DNA from: Bolinopsis microptera
Taxonomy: Eukaryota; Ctenophora; Tentaculata; Lobata; Bolinopsidae
NCBI RefSeq assembly: GCF_026151205.1
Contig: NC_087081.1
Coordinates: 13,930,340-13,994,339, forward strand
DNA length: 64,000 bases
Reading direction: 5' to 3'
Under the pieces are notes generated by a model. It did no database searches. It had not been told where the DNA came from and worked only from the letters and a program-made list of their open reading frames with translations. Positions within the stretch are counted from its first letter, which is position 1. The number at the start of each line of letters is the position of its first letter. The position numbers and the translations under genes are program-made. Below are positions 21,952 through 30,969 of the stretch, one piece after another.

Positions 21952-23082
21952 TTTGCAGCATATTTTCTGACTGAGTGCAAAGAAACTGGTAAGTTCAGCC
22001 AGATGAACGGAAGGTCAGTCCTTAAATATGGAGAAAGCTACACATACTCTGGAGACACAAACGCCCCCTCCTCTCCAGCCATCCCACCACCATTAGCAGC
22101 TGCTATTGATAGAGTCACCTCCCAGTGCAAACTTACACACAAGCCTAACTCTGTGCTCATAAACTACTTCCCTCCTAGCACTGGGGTTGAGGAAAGCATG
22201 TTACCCTTCCACTGTGACGATGAGCAAGAAATACTTGCTGACTCCGAAATAGCCACAATTTCAATAGGAGAAGTAAGAAAGATAAGCTTTGTACCTGTCC
22301 ATGAAGGCCATTCACCTACAAAAATGACTGAAATGTCCCTGGAATCCAACTCGGCCTATATTATGACTCGTTCCTCACAAGCTTGGTTCAAGCATGGAAT
22401 CAAGGCCACCCAAAAAACTGAAGTCAACCCGGCCATGTACGGACGATTTTCCATTACCCTTAGAGCCATTAACAACAAATTCAAAAGAAGCACGCTCATT
22501 ATGGGAGATTCGAACACCAAAACAATCAAGTTTGGGTGTGGTGCTGGTACTATGGGCCAGTCTTTCCCTGGTGAAAGAGTCAAGGCAGGTAAAGTCAGTT
22601 TGATTGACCCTTGTCGCTGCATTGGGTACAGCAACGTTGTTATCGTTTGTGGTACCAATGACCTCCGGGTAGAAAACCTTAGAGGAGAGAATGAAATCCA
22701 TCAGCTGGTTGACGTTCTCCACTTGAAGATTCAACAGATAAGAAAGCTCTGCCCAAGTATCAAAATATTTGTCGCAGCAGTCCTCCCATCAAGATTGCCT
22801 CAAATGAACAAAAACATTATGACCTTCAATCGGCTTGTTGGAGAAATGTTAAGTGCCAACTTCAACCAGAGTGTGTGGCACCTTGGAGTTGGCCACTTCT
22901 TAGATAGTAGGGGACTCCTTGCCACCAACCTGACCAGAGGTGGTGATGATATTCATTTAGGAGTTTATGGTATTACCAAATTTGTGAGATGTGTGAAGCA
23001 TTGGGTGTATGTGAGAGAGAGGCAAGAGCGGACAAGACGTGGAAAACACAACCAGTCAGTGGGGTCTAACAACCCCACTTAG
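21952..23082 (+). CDS. LINE-A ORF1: AlkB-like 2OG-Fe(II) dioxygenase fused to SGNH/GDSL esterase (N-terminus lost)
   Basis: The first ATG is at 22003, but the frame is open to the element's left edge and the upstream residues (TECKETGKFSQ) still fit the AlkB fold, so the true N-terminus is missing. Counting from that ATG (359 residues): AlkB part about 1-160, with YGESYTYSG, the iron-binding H70-x-D72 (FHCDDE), distal H131 (WFKHGI) and the 2-oxoglutarate-binding R148-x5-R154 (RFSITLR). All expected metal and cosubstrate residues are present. SGNH hydrolase part about 163-335, with GDS at 168-170, GTND at 217-220 and D315-x-x-H318 (DDIH). Esterase domains are known in ORF1 of CR1-type LINEs. 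An AlkB domain, best known for repair of alkylated DNA or RNA, is to my knowledge unusual there. The stop precedes the ORF2 ATG by five bases. Confidence 0.85.
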   Translation, partial: FAAYFLTECKETGKFSQMNGRSVLKYGESYTYSGDTNAPSSPAIPPPLAAAIDRVTSQCKLTHKPNSVLINYFPPSTGVEESMLPFHCDDEQEILADSEIATISIGEVRKISFVPVHEGHSPTKMTEMSLESNSAYIMTRSSQAWFKHGIKATQKTEVNPAMYGRFSITLRAINNKFKRSTLIMGDSNTKTIKFGCGAGTMGQSFPGERVKAGKVSLIDPCRCIGYSNVVIVCGTNDLRVENLRGENEIHQLVDVLHLKIQQIRKLCPSIKIFVAAVLPSRLPQMNKNIMTFNRLVGEMLSANFNQSVWHLGVGHFLDSRGLLATNLTRGGDDIHLGVYGITKFVRCVKHWVYVRERQERTRRGKHNQSVGSNNPT

Positions 23083-23087
23083 TAAAA

Positions 23088-23490
23088 ATGATTATGAAAA
23101 TGATTAAAGATGTGTGTGAGCCATGTAGTAGATCTATTAACATCGGACAACCTTTACTAGAGTGTGAAAACTGTAATAATGCCATCCATACTAAGTGTTT
23201 CAAATCAGCTAAATACTCATGCAAAAATGGACTATGGATGTGCTGCGAGTGTGCCAGTTCTGCAGAGGAACGGTACTGCCCATTTCCATCTGATGAGGAA
23301 TCTATAGATTCTGATAGATTCTATGATAATAGAAACCAGGAAGATGCCTTAATTGCATCATATGCCCTTGTACTTGAACGTTGCCGTCGCTACTCTAAAC
23401 TCGAGTTCTTAAATGCAATCAAGCAGCTCAATTCCTCAAAAAAATCTACGTTATCAACTTTATTCTACAATATAGATGGAAACGCATCTA
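23088..23490 (+). CDS. LINE-A ORF2, N-terminal part (PHD-type zinc finger), interrupted by insertion
   Basis: The ORF starts at ATG 23088 just after ORF1. Residues 8-55 hold a Cys/His cluster C-x2-C...C-x2-C...H-x2-C...C-x2-C (CEPC, CENC, HTKC, CCEC), as in PHD fingers, which in other LINEs precede the endonuclease. About 80 linker residues end in FYNIDGNAS, where the nested element enters at the target AAACGCATCTA (23480-23490). The native frame resumes at 25677 as NFDSFLIEL. The few codons beyond 23490 (a Met-Tyr-Val-Cys repeat) come from the (TATG)n end of the insert. Confidence 0.8.
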
Positions 23491-25665
23491 TGTATGTATG
23501 TATGTATGTATTTTGACACGGGGCAGCGCTAGACCCCATGTAGTGCCCTCAACCTACTTTTAGATTTGAAGGTCATAAAGGCGACAACAATGCCAAGAGG
23601 ACAGCGCAAGCCGGTGAGCTGTACACTGGGCACGCGCGCGTAATAATAAAGCTCAAACAGGTAATAGACCCCGCGAGCATATAGAATCAGGATTTTACAG
23701 GATGTGGGCAGCCGGCCCTGTGAAGGTGATGGATGCGTGCAAATCTGAGGGCTTGAAGCGAGTGTATTGTGGAGCTAGCGTACTCTGATAAGTGAAGTAG
23801 CCCGAACCAGGTAGCTCACCTGCTCCGCATCGCGGGGGGCCGCTCCAGTTTACAGATGTACATGCGGAGATATGTCGACGCTCGTGAGTGAATGGGGAAT
23901 AGCTGATTTGTGCGAAGGTAATGTGTGGGTTATGATGGTGCTGTTACTTTATAAGTTCTAAGCTTGTAGAATGTGTTGCAAAAACCATCCTAATTGAGGT
24001 TTATTGGTTGGCGTATATAGTGAACTAGTGGGGTTTGACGATGGAAGAGCGCTAAGATAATTTTGGGAATGTAGTATGGGCAGTGACAGATTCAAGGTTG
24101 ATGGAGATAATTAAAACAACGAATATAACTGCAATTGTAAAAAGTAATAGCAAATATTTGTAAGTGAATCTCGATTGTTTGTGAATCCTCTTTATCGACA
24201 CTAGGCAGAGTATGATGCTGAGGCGAAGTTCGGGACTGATCTGGTATCATCTTCCTTGAGTTTACTAATCAGATCAACCTGGAGTGATGGAACGTTTCAA
24301 TTATGTGGATTTGTCGTAATCTCGTGGATTAGTCGTAAGCTCGCGCGCGCGCAGGCTCGCGCGCGCACTAAATTTTCTGTTTAAAAAATGACGACTATTA
24401 GGTTGCTACGTCCTTGAGTTGTATGGCGTTCGCGCGTTACGTTTAATGCGGGAAATTTGAAGGACGGATTTAACCGGTTTGAGTAACTGGATTTGATTGA
24501 AGTTGTGTTTGGTGGAGCAAGGCGGTAGGTTCGTTTTTTAGGGGTGATTAGTGGGAGTGTTCTAACCTGGTGGTGGTGGAGGAACTGCTAATACCGGATG
24601 AAGGGGTACCCTGGAGGCAGTGATTGGATCTCTACTGGTTTGGAGAGTGGGAGTCCTTTATTTAGGTTGTCTGATGAATATCTGTGTCAAGTCGTCAATC
24701 TGGAATAACTCGAGTTTTAGTAATTTATAAAGTGGGCTGTAACATTGCGTTCCAGCCCTGAGAGGGAAAATAAACTAGTAAGAAGATGTAATTATTGGAA
24801 AATTGATGCAGATTACATTTATTGACTGATCAGAACAAGGAATAATGTTATGTGGAGTCCAACTTGTAGTTATTCATCTCATGTGATGGTTTAGCGAAGA
24901 TTTCTGGATCGGAGTAGTATGATGCAGATATCAGATTTCGTAGTGCTGATCCATTGTGTCGATGTACTGTTGCTTAAACTGGTTTCCACGTATGTATGTC
25001 ACAAGGGTAGCCGGGGTACTCGAATCCTAACTAGATCTCTAGCTTTGTGTTCGCCGTAGAGTGGAGAGTGGATATCCATAGTGCTGTGTACCTGTGTAGG
25101 GTTGAAATTCCAAGGTTGCTGAAATGATGATGGTGTTAGAGAAAGACGCAAGGTGTAACATGCGTTACACCGTGGTAAGAAAGGCATTATGGTAGCAGAG
25201 AATGCATTATGACAGGAGAATGAGCGAAAGTAATGCAAATGAAAAAAAGGACCGAATTGACGAGGTGATTGAGTGAGTGAGATGCTGCATTGCTACTGGC
25301 TGACTCGCCAGCAACAATGCAAGTCCAAGAAGAAAGAAGGAGAGACACTGTCCGTTATCTGGGTGAGCCACCACCGACAGTGCTCCCACTTATGTGGGGC
25401 TGAGGGTGTTGGCTCCAAGAACCAGCCGTGAGCGAACAGCGCCTGTCCCCCTCTATGGTTAACTTGAGAGTAACAGGACTATGCCATTCTCCAGGCCAAT
25501 CCGTTCAATAACCAGCTGACCCAGCACCACCTCTGATGGAAGATGTGGTTCGGATTGGACTTCGCTAGGATTTGTCAGTTTTTCTGTAGACACTAATGCT
25601 CCCTCGAGGAAAGACATGAGCCCCGGCGAAACTGACCAAAAACGTGGCAGGGATTCTCACCCTAC
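23491..25665 (-). mobile_element. Nested 2.2-kb retroelement-like insertion in LINE-A ORF2
   Basis: The insert is bracketed by the 11-bp direct repeat AAACGCATCTA (23480-23490 and 25666-25676). Its left edge is (TGTA)n, so on the minus strand it ends in an (ACAT)n tail, as retroposed elements do. The minus-strand 5' end starts at GTAGGGTGAGAATCCCTGCC. I find no RT, endonuclease or transposase; the longest minus-strand frames (79 and 60 codons) show no motif. A CG-rich alternating block (GCGCGCGC) lies near 24340-24365. It is probably a non-autonomous retroelement or a LINE with most of its coding part deleted. Confidence 0.8.
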
Positions 25666-25676
25666 AAACGCATCTA

Positions 25677-28639
25677 ACTTTGATAGCTTCCTAATTGAAC
25701 TCAAAAGTATAGGGCACTCGTTTGATATGATTGGTCTTGCTGAAACCAATACTGATCCTGCACAGCAGGGCCTGTACCAAATTCCATCATACACAGGATT
25801 CTATCAAGAAACATTGGCAGGTAAGAAAAAAGGCACAGGTGTTGCACTCTATGTATCTGACCATTTAAATACTGTGGTCTTAGAAAACGTATCACACTGT
25901 ACTACAAATATTGAGAGCCTCTTTGTTGAAACCACAGATAGCGCAGGCAGCAAAATTGTTCATGGAGTCATTTACCGACCCCCTAATGGCTGCTTTGATA
26001 GCTTTTGTGAAACCCTGGAACTACTTGCAAAGCAGCTAAATGGGAAAACTGTCAATTTGTTGGGAGACTTTAACTCAAACATACTTAATATTTCTACCAG
26101 TTCCCAGCTCTTTGAGGATACTTTATACAGAAACGGCTTTTACCCGACTATCTCCATTGCAACACATTTTCGTCAAAACTGTAAAAGTTCCTGCATCGAT
26201 AACATTTTAACAAATAAAATTGAGAATATAGTCTTATCAGGTGTTATTGAAGAACGGCTTGGTGAGCATGCCCCTATATTTACCTTCACTTCAGTAGAGA
26301 CCCCTCGCAGTACAGAGCCTCAGAAACATGTCCGCTATTATGATTACTCAAGTTCCAAATTGAAAAGCTTTGTAACTGAACTTGAGGTAAAGGTAAACCA
26401 GCTCACTCCTTCAACAAAATTTGATGAGTTTACGGCATGTTTTGACCAGACACTTGACAAACACTGCAAACTGGAGGTACCGAAAGTGACAAAAAGAACT
26501 CCCAAACTTAACCCATGGATTACAGACAGTATCATCCAGTCTGTAGAAAGAAAGCATGAACTACGTAAGGAGTGGTCTGACACCGTTACCAATAAGAACC
26601 CTGGTGGTAATATCTTGCTATACCAAGTATTTAGTGATTATCGTAGGATGCTCAAAGCTATCATTAAAGCTGCCAAACGTTGGCATTACTGTAACGAAAT
26701 TCTAAACAACTGTGAAAACAGCAAGAAAACCTGGCAAATTATTAACGAACTCAGAGGCAAAAAGAAGAGGCAAACCAAGCCCCCATTTATCATTGATAAC
26801 CAAAGAATAGTTGATAGAAGAGCAATTGCTAATGGATTCAATGCTTGGTTTGTCTCTATTGCACCAAAGCTGAATGAGACACTGAATAATCTATCTAATG
26901 GCCTGCCTATATTACCCATGAAAACTTTCTATGACTTCCTGAACCCAAGAAATGAAAAAAATATTAGGTTAGAAGATTGCTCCTCGAACGAAATATTGAA
27001 AATCATAAGAGAGTTCGAAAATGGTAAAGCCAGTGACATTCCCATAAGTGTAATAAAAAAGTCATCTCATGTAATTGCACCTGTATTATCGAATTACTTC
27101 AATATCCTTATGACCCAAGGTATATTTCCTGATGTCCTGAAAACTGGTAAAATAACACCTGTATATAAGAAAGGTAACCCAGAAGAAATCGAGAACTACC
27201 GTCCTATCTCCACACTGTCCGTCTTCGGTAAGATCTTTGAAAAGCTCATATATTCTAGAATATACGGATTTGTTAGCTCCCAGGGAGTTATATCGAAGAC
27301 ACAGTTTGGATTTAGGAAATCTCACTCTACATCTCATGCAGTCAATTACTCTGTAGATTTAATTACGAAATCTCTTAAACTTAAGAATCATGTTTTAGGA
27401 ATATTCATTGACCTTAGCAAAGCTTTTGACACCATCGATCATTCAACACTTCTTATAAAATTAGAGGGATGTGGAGTGAGAGGAGTTGCAAATAACCTCA
27501 TAAAAAGCTACTTAACAAACAGGCAACAATACACTGAAGTTGTAGGAGAAAAATCAGATACCCTATCTATTCAATTTGGTGTCCCACAGGGTTCAATTCT
27601 TGGACCTCTCCTATTTCTTCTTTATATGAACGACATCACAAACAGTTCTAAACTAGGATCATTTGTTACCTTTGCTGATGATACTAATATATTTGTTGTC
27701 GGCAAAACAAAACGTGAGGCATATGAACGAGGAAATGAGCTTTTGTCATCATTACAGTCTTATATGAGAGCGAATAAGTTACATATAAACATGTCCAAGT
27801 GCTGCTACATACACTTCAAACCCAACATGGCAGGTTCTAAGTCAGAGATTTTATCACACCCTGAACCTGTACTAACTATAGACAACTATCCAATCAAAAA
27901 GGTTTCATCCGCAAAATTTCTGGGTGTTATAATTGACGAGAACCTATCATGGGAAGATCACATTAAAGCTCTTAAGCGAACCCTAAATCATTCCACATCC
28001 ACTTTATGTAGACTTCGCTGCTCCCTTCCAGAATTTCTACATCAACAATTATATTATACTCTGTTCGAATCACATCTTTCCTACTGTATATCTGTATGGG
28101 GTGGGGCAGCTAAGCAACGTATAAGCTCAATATTTACTGCTCAGAAGTACTGTCTCAGAGTACTATTTGGTGATAGGCTGGCGTACCTTGATAAGTTTAA
28201 GACTTGTGCACGTACTAGGCCTATAGGACACCAGAAACTTGACCAAAAATTGTTCATAAAAGAACACACCAAACCGATATTCAAGCATAATAATATTCTA
28301 GCTATACAAAATCTCTATACATACCACAGTTACCTCGAGCTCTACAAGATAATGAAATTCCGTGCTCCAATATCCCTATATGAGGGTTACACATGTTCGT
28401 CGAGGAAACCCTGCCTTCTTATCTGTCAGGTAGACCCACCTGACAACCACAACACTAGATCAACCAAAATTTTTAACATTTTAACCCCAAAGTTCAGAAT
28501 GACTGACTTCACTACTAGTGTAATGTGCTTGCGAGGAAAGCTAAAACGTGCGCTATTAGCCAATCAGCATAACCACGCCCTGCTTGATTGGACCGTGAAA
28601 GATTTTGACTGCACAAATATTATTTTCCAAACATTATAA
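25677..28639 (+). CDS. LINE-A ORF2, endonuclease and reverse transcriptase part
   Basis: Continuation of ORF2 after the nested insert. The upstream ATG at 25616 is inside the insert and is not the native start. The AP-like endonuclease (first 220 or so residues) has LAETNT, YRPPNG and NLLGDFNSN. The usual SDH motif reads GEH here (RLGEHAPIF), which may affect catalysis. The RT follows, with PVYKKGN...NYRPIS, FIDLSKAFDTIDH, QFGVPQGSILGPLLF, the catalytic FADDTNIF and FLGVIIDENLSW. A C-terminal region with YCISVWGG and a basic tail ends at 28639. No internal stop or frameshift is present. The product would be the target-primed reverse transcription enzyme. Confidence 0.92.
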
Positions 28640-29373
28640 CTGGCTGTTCACACACATCTCAATTAAATTCCTCTAGGCTACTGTTTTCCAAGTCTTGTCC
28701 TGTGAGTAAAGAATGTGTGAGAAGGTATTAATAAAATAAATGTATATTTTTTGAATTTTTAAATCTAATCTGAGAATGAAGTATAAAGAAATTTTTAATT
28801 AGCACTGTATAGTTTAAGATATTTATAGCTTATTATAACCATTGATACAAAGGCCATAATCTTTCGCAAGCTCTTTAATATACACCTTGAAGCCACATTT
28901 TATATCCTTGAACCACACAATATAAACTAAAGCATGTTTTAGTGTAGACTTTTTGTCACAACAAGACTGCAACCTATAGTAACAACTATAAACAGAACCC
29001 CTAATGTCTACTAACAAATTTCTTCTAGTCCTAAAATGAGCCCTGTCTCTAAAAACCTAACTGAACTAGCGTTTCGGTGTGTGCAAAAGCTTTCAGGCAC
29101 GCGCATTCCTTGCCCCGTTAGTTACCTGTCCTTCCAAAACCAAACTAGCAGTCAAGGACAAAAAGTCATACACCAAATGGGCATTATATTTTATGAATTG
29201 TTTTACATCTTTTTATTCTGTAAAATGTGCTAAAATTAAATTTCTTGTTTCATTGAATTTCTTGTTTCATTGATCTCTGATATTTGGGATACGAAACATG
29301 TATCAAGTAATTGATTGATATGTAATATTTAGACCCGTGGCCAGTTTTCACAATTGCTAGTGGCAGTGTTAAT
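28640..29373 (+). other. LINE-A 3' untranslated region
   Basis: Untranslated tail between the ORF2 stop and the right target duplication. AATTTCTTGTTTCATTGA is duplicated near 29239-29273. No poly-A or simple-repeat tail is clear; the end reads CTAGTGGCAGTGTTAAT. A minus-strand open frame at 28823-29017 has no recognisable motif. Confidence 0.6.
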
Positions 29374-29388
29374 TGACGATGTCAATTC

Positions 29389-30107
29389 ATGGCAGCTCGG
29401 CGCGGCATAGTTAGTAGCGCATTTTGCCGATCCACGATCTAGCCAGAGAAGCCCTATTGAGTGCGCGGCGCGGCACAGTAACGCATCGCGCTACAAGTGG
29501 CAGTGCTATATAATAAAGTTGTTGTATTTTTATCACATATCAAAAGTTTTAGAACTAAGCTATTTTGGTCCATTGTTGAACCAATTGATAATTGCGTAAA
29601 TCGGTCTTCATATTGTTTGTCGTCATTATTAATTTTGGTGTCAATGCTTTTGACCGTTTTTTGAACTTTTCGTGGACGCTTTTATCAATTTATCGAACTT
29701 TTTTTGCTCATGCTGCTACAGTTGCAGTATAACCAATAACACGTTGTAGTATTAATATGTTTACAGTACACTAAAATGCAGATGTACCAAAGGTTATATT
29801 AAAAAGATACTTGCTCTTTTGGCACTCATTTACCCAGACTTGCTCTATCCAGAGCCCTTGCGCTTGCAGTAGCGCGCGCCCGCCTCACGGCGGTAAAAAG
29901 GCTTTTCTTGACTTGTGAAACAAGCGCGCCCGCAGTGGCGCGAAAGCACATGGTTAGGTGAATACCCAGACAATATTTGTATCACGTGGTGACCCCCACT
30001 GTCACTTCGACGATACAGGGGGAGCCGCGCACTTCGTGCGCGGCGGGTTATACAACGTATGACAAGACAATATATAATAAGGTGTATGATTGAATCCAGC
30101 TCACTCC
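29389..30107. other. Repeat-rich spacer between LINE-A and minus-strand coding-like fragments
   Basis: Contains GC-rich GCGCGGCGCGGC blocks near 29398 and 29465, an inverted GCTCTATCCAGAGCCC block near 29840 shared with 21833, and the inverted R5 hairpin at 30015-30058. No gene is recognised. Confidence 0.45.
30015..30058 (-). repeat. GC-rich hairpin repeat R5, copy 2
   Basis: Complement of 19913-19957: GCCGCGCAC-TTC-GTGCGCGGC (30024-30044) followed by GGGTTATACAACGTA. The two copies face each other across LINE-A, about 10 kb apart. Confidence 0.65.
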
Positions 30108-30322
30108 CTAGTTTGGGTGACATGATATTCAGCTTTTTTCTTTTCATTATCCAAATTAAGCATGGTGATGTCTGAGTCTTTTTGGTTAATAAGGCTCACA
30201 AACTTATCGGTGTCAAAGTAGCACATGATTTGCAATATTTTGACTGTAAAGTGCTGAGGCGAGCTAATCACAAAAGTCTCTTCACACTTGGTCGCTAGAT
30301 CGCTCAGTAGTTGAGTTTTCCT
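30108..30322 (-). CDS. Exon-like open frame, unknown product
   Basis: On the minus strand, after an acceptor-like ACTATAG, the frame reads KTQLLSDLATKCEETFVISS, then PQHFTVKILQIMCYFDTDKF and NEKKKAEYHVTQTR, up to a GTGAGC donor. Composition and splice sites look like a real exon of about 215 bp. I do not recognise the protein. It could be a host exon or a piece of a DNA transposon. Confidence 0.4.
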
Positions 30323-30490
30323 ATAGTTTTAAAATCAATATTTCCCGCAATCAGACAATAAATGATAAGGGGAAAGGTCATTCAAACAATATATACATCC
30401 AATTAAATTATTTTACTTTTACTTAACTTGAAACAAACAAATATATGCACAAAATTTTGAAAAACATAATTTACTCCATCACAGGGGCGG

Positions 30491-30640
30491 GATGAGGTTG
30501 TAAGAGACTTCTGATAGAAGGGTCTCATGTTTGCTGTCCATCTCCTTTCCTCTGTACCCACGTAGAGCAATAATTGTTGTTCTTAGCATTGCAAATCTTA
30601 TCTTCGTTCTTACATGCCTTACCACATGTCACTATAAGTA
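30491..30640 (-). pseudogene. C-terminal coding fragment, probably transposon-derived
   Basis: A minus-strand frame reads VRHVRTKIRFAMLRTTIIAL, then RGYRGKEMDSKHETLLSEV, then a stop near 30491. The KIRFAMLRTTLIALRG-like segment reminds me of a C-terminus common among repetitive invertebrate genes, but I cannot name the family. It lies between LINE-B's 3' end and the exon-like frame at 30108-30322. Confidence 0.35.
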
Positions 30641-30969
30641 TACCTCTCCTTCCTCTTTCTGGCGATGAGACAATGAATGACTGCTAAACATTCAATAACA
30701 TCTTTATAACATTGGAAGAATGTTTTTCATTCATCATAGTACCTTATAAAATTATTTATAAATCATATTTAATCAAGATCAACCCTATTTATAATAATAA
30801 TAATAAATACAACTTTTATAAACCGCCTTATAGCTAAATCATATAACACGATATAATTTAATCCTGGAGATAAACTCCAGTGCTTTCTAAAGCGGCTCTT
30901 ACATTAACTGAGCTTAGTTTAATTGAAAATTAGACATGACAAGTTCATTTTACCTATGTAAATGCAAAA

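Larger units (their letters stand above)
21952..29373 (+). mobile_element. LINE-A: non-LTR retrotransposon, 5'-truncated, with nested insertion
   Basis: A retroelement with two ORFs: ORF1 (AlkB-like plus SGNH) and ORF2 (PHD, endonuclease, reverse transcriptase), then about 730 bp of 3' untranslated sequence. The exact 15-bp direct repeat TGACGATGTCAATTC at 21937-21951 and 29374-29388 is the likely target duplication; similarity extends with three mismatches to 29 bp. ORF1 is open at the left junction, so the copy is 5'-truncated inside ORF1. ORF2 is interrupted only by a 2.2-kb nested insertion; without it the frame is continuous (about 1121 codons). Open ORFs imply a fairly recent insertion. 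The RT resembles the Jockey/CR1 group; the exact clade needs a phylogeny. Confidence 0.85.

Noticed and set aside
25616-25676. ATG at 25616 as the start of a 1007-residue EN-RT gene.
   Set aside because: These codons belong to the end of the nested insertion; the native ORF2 starts at 23088.
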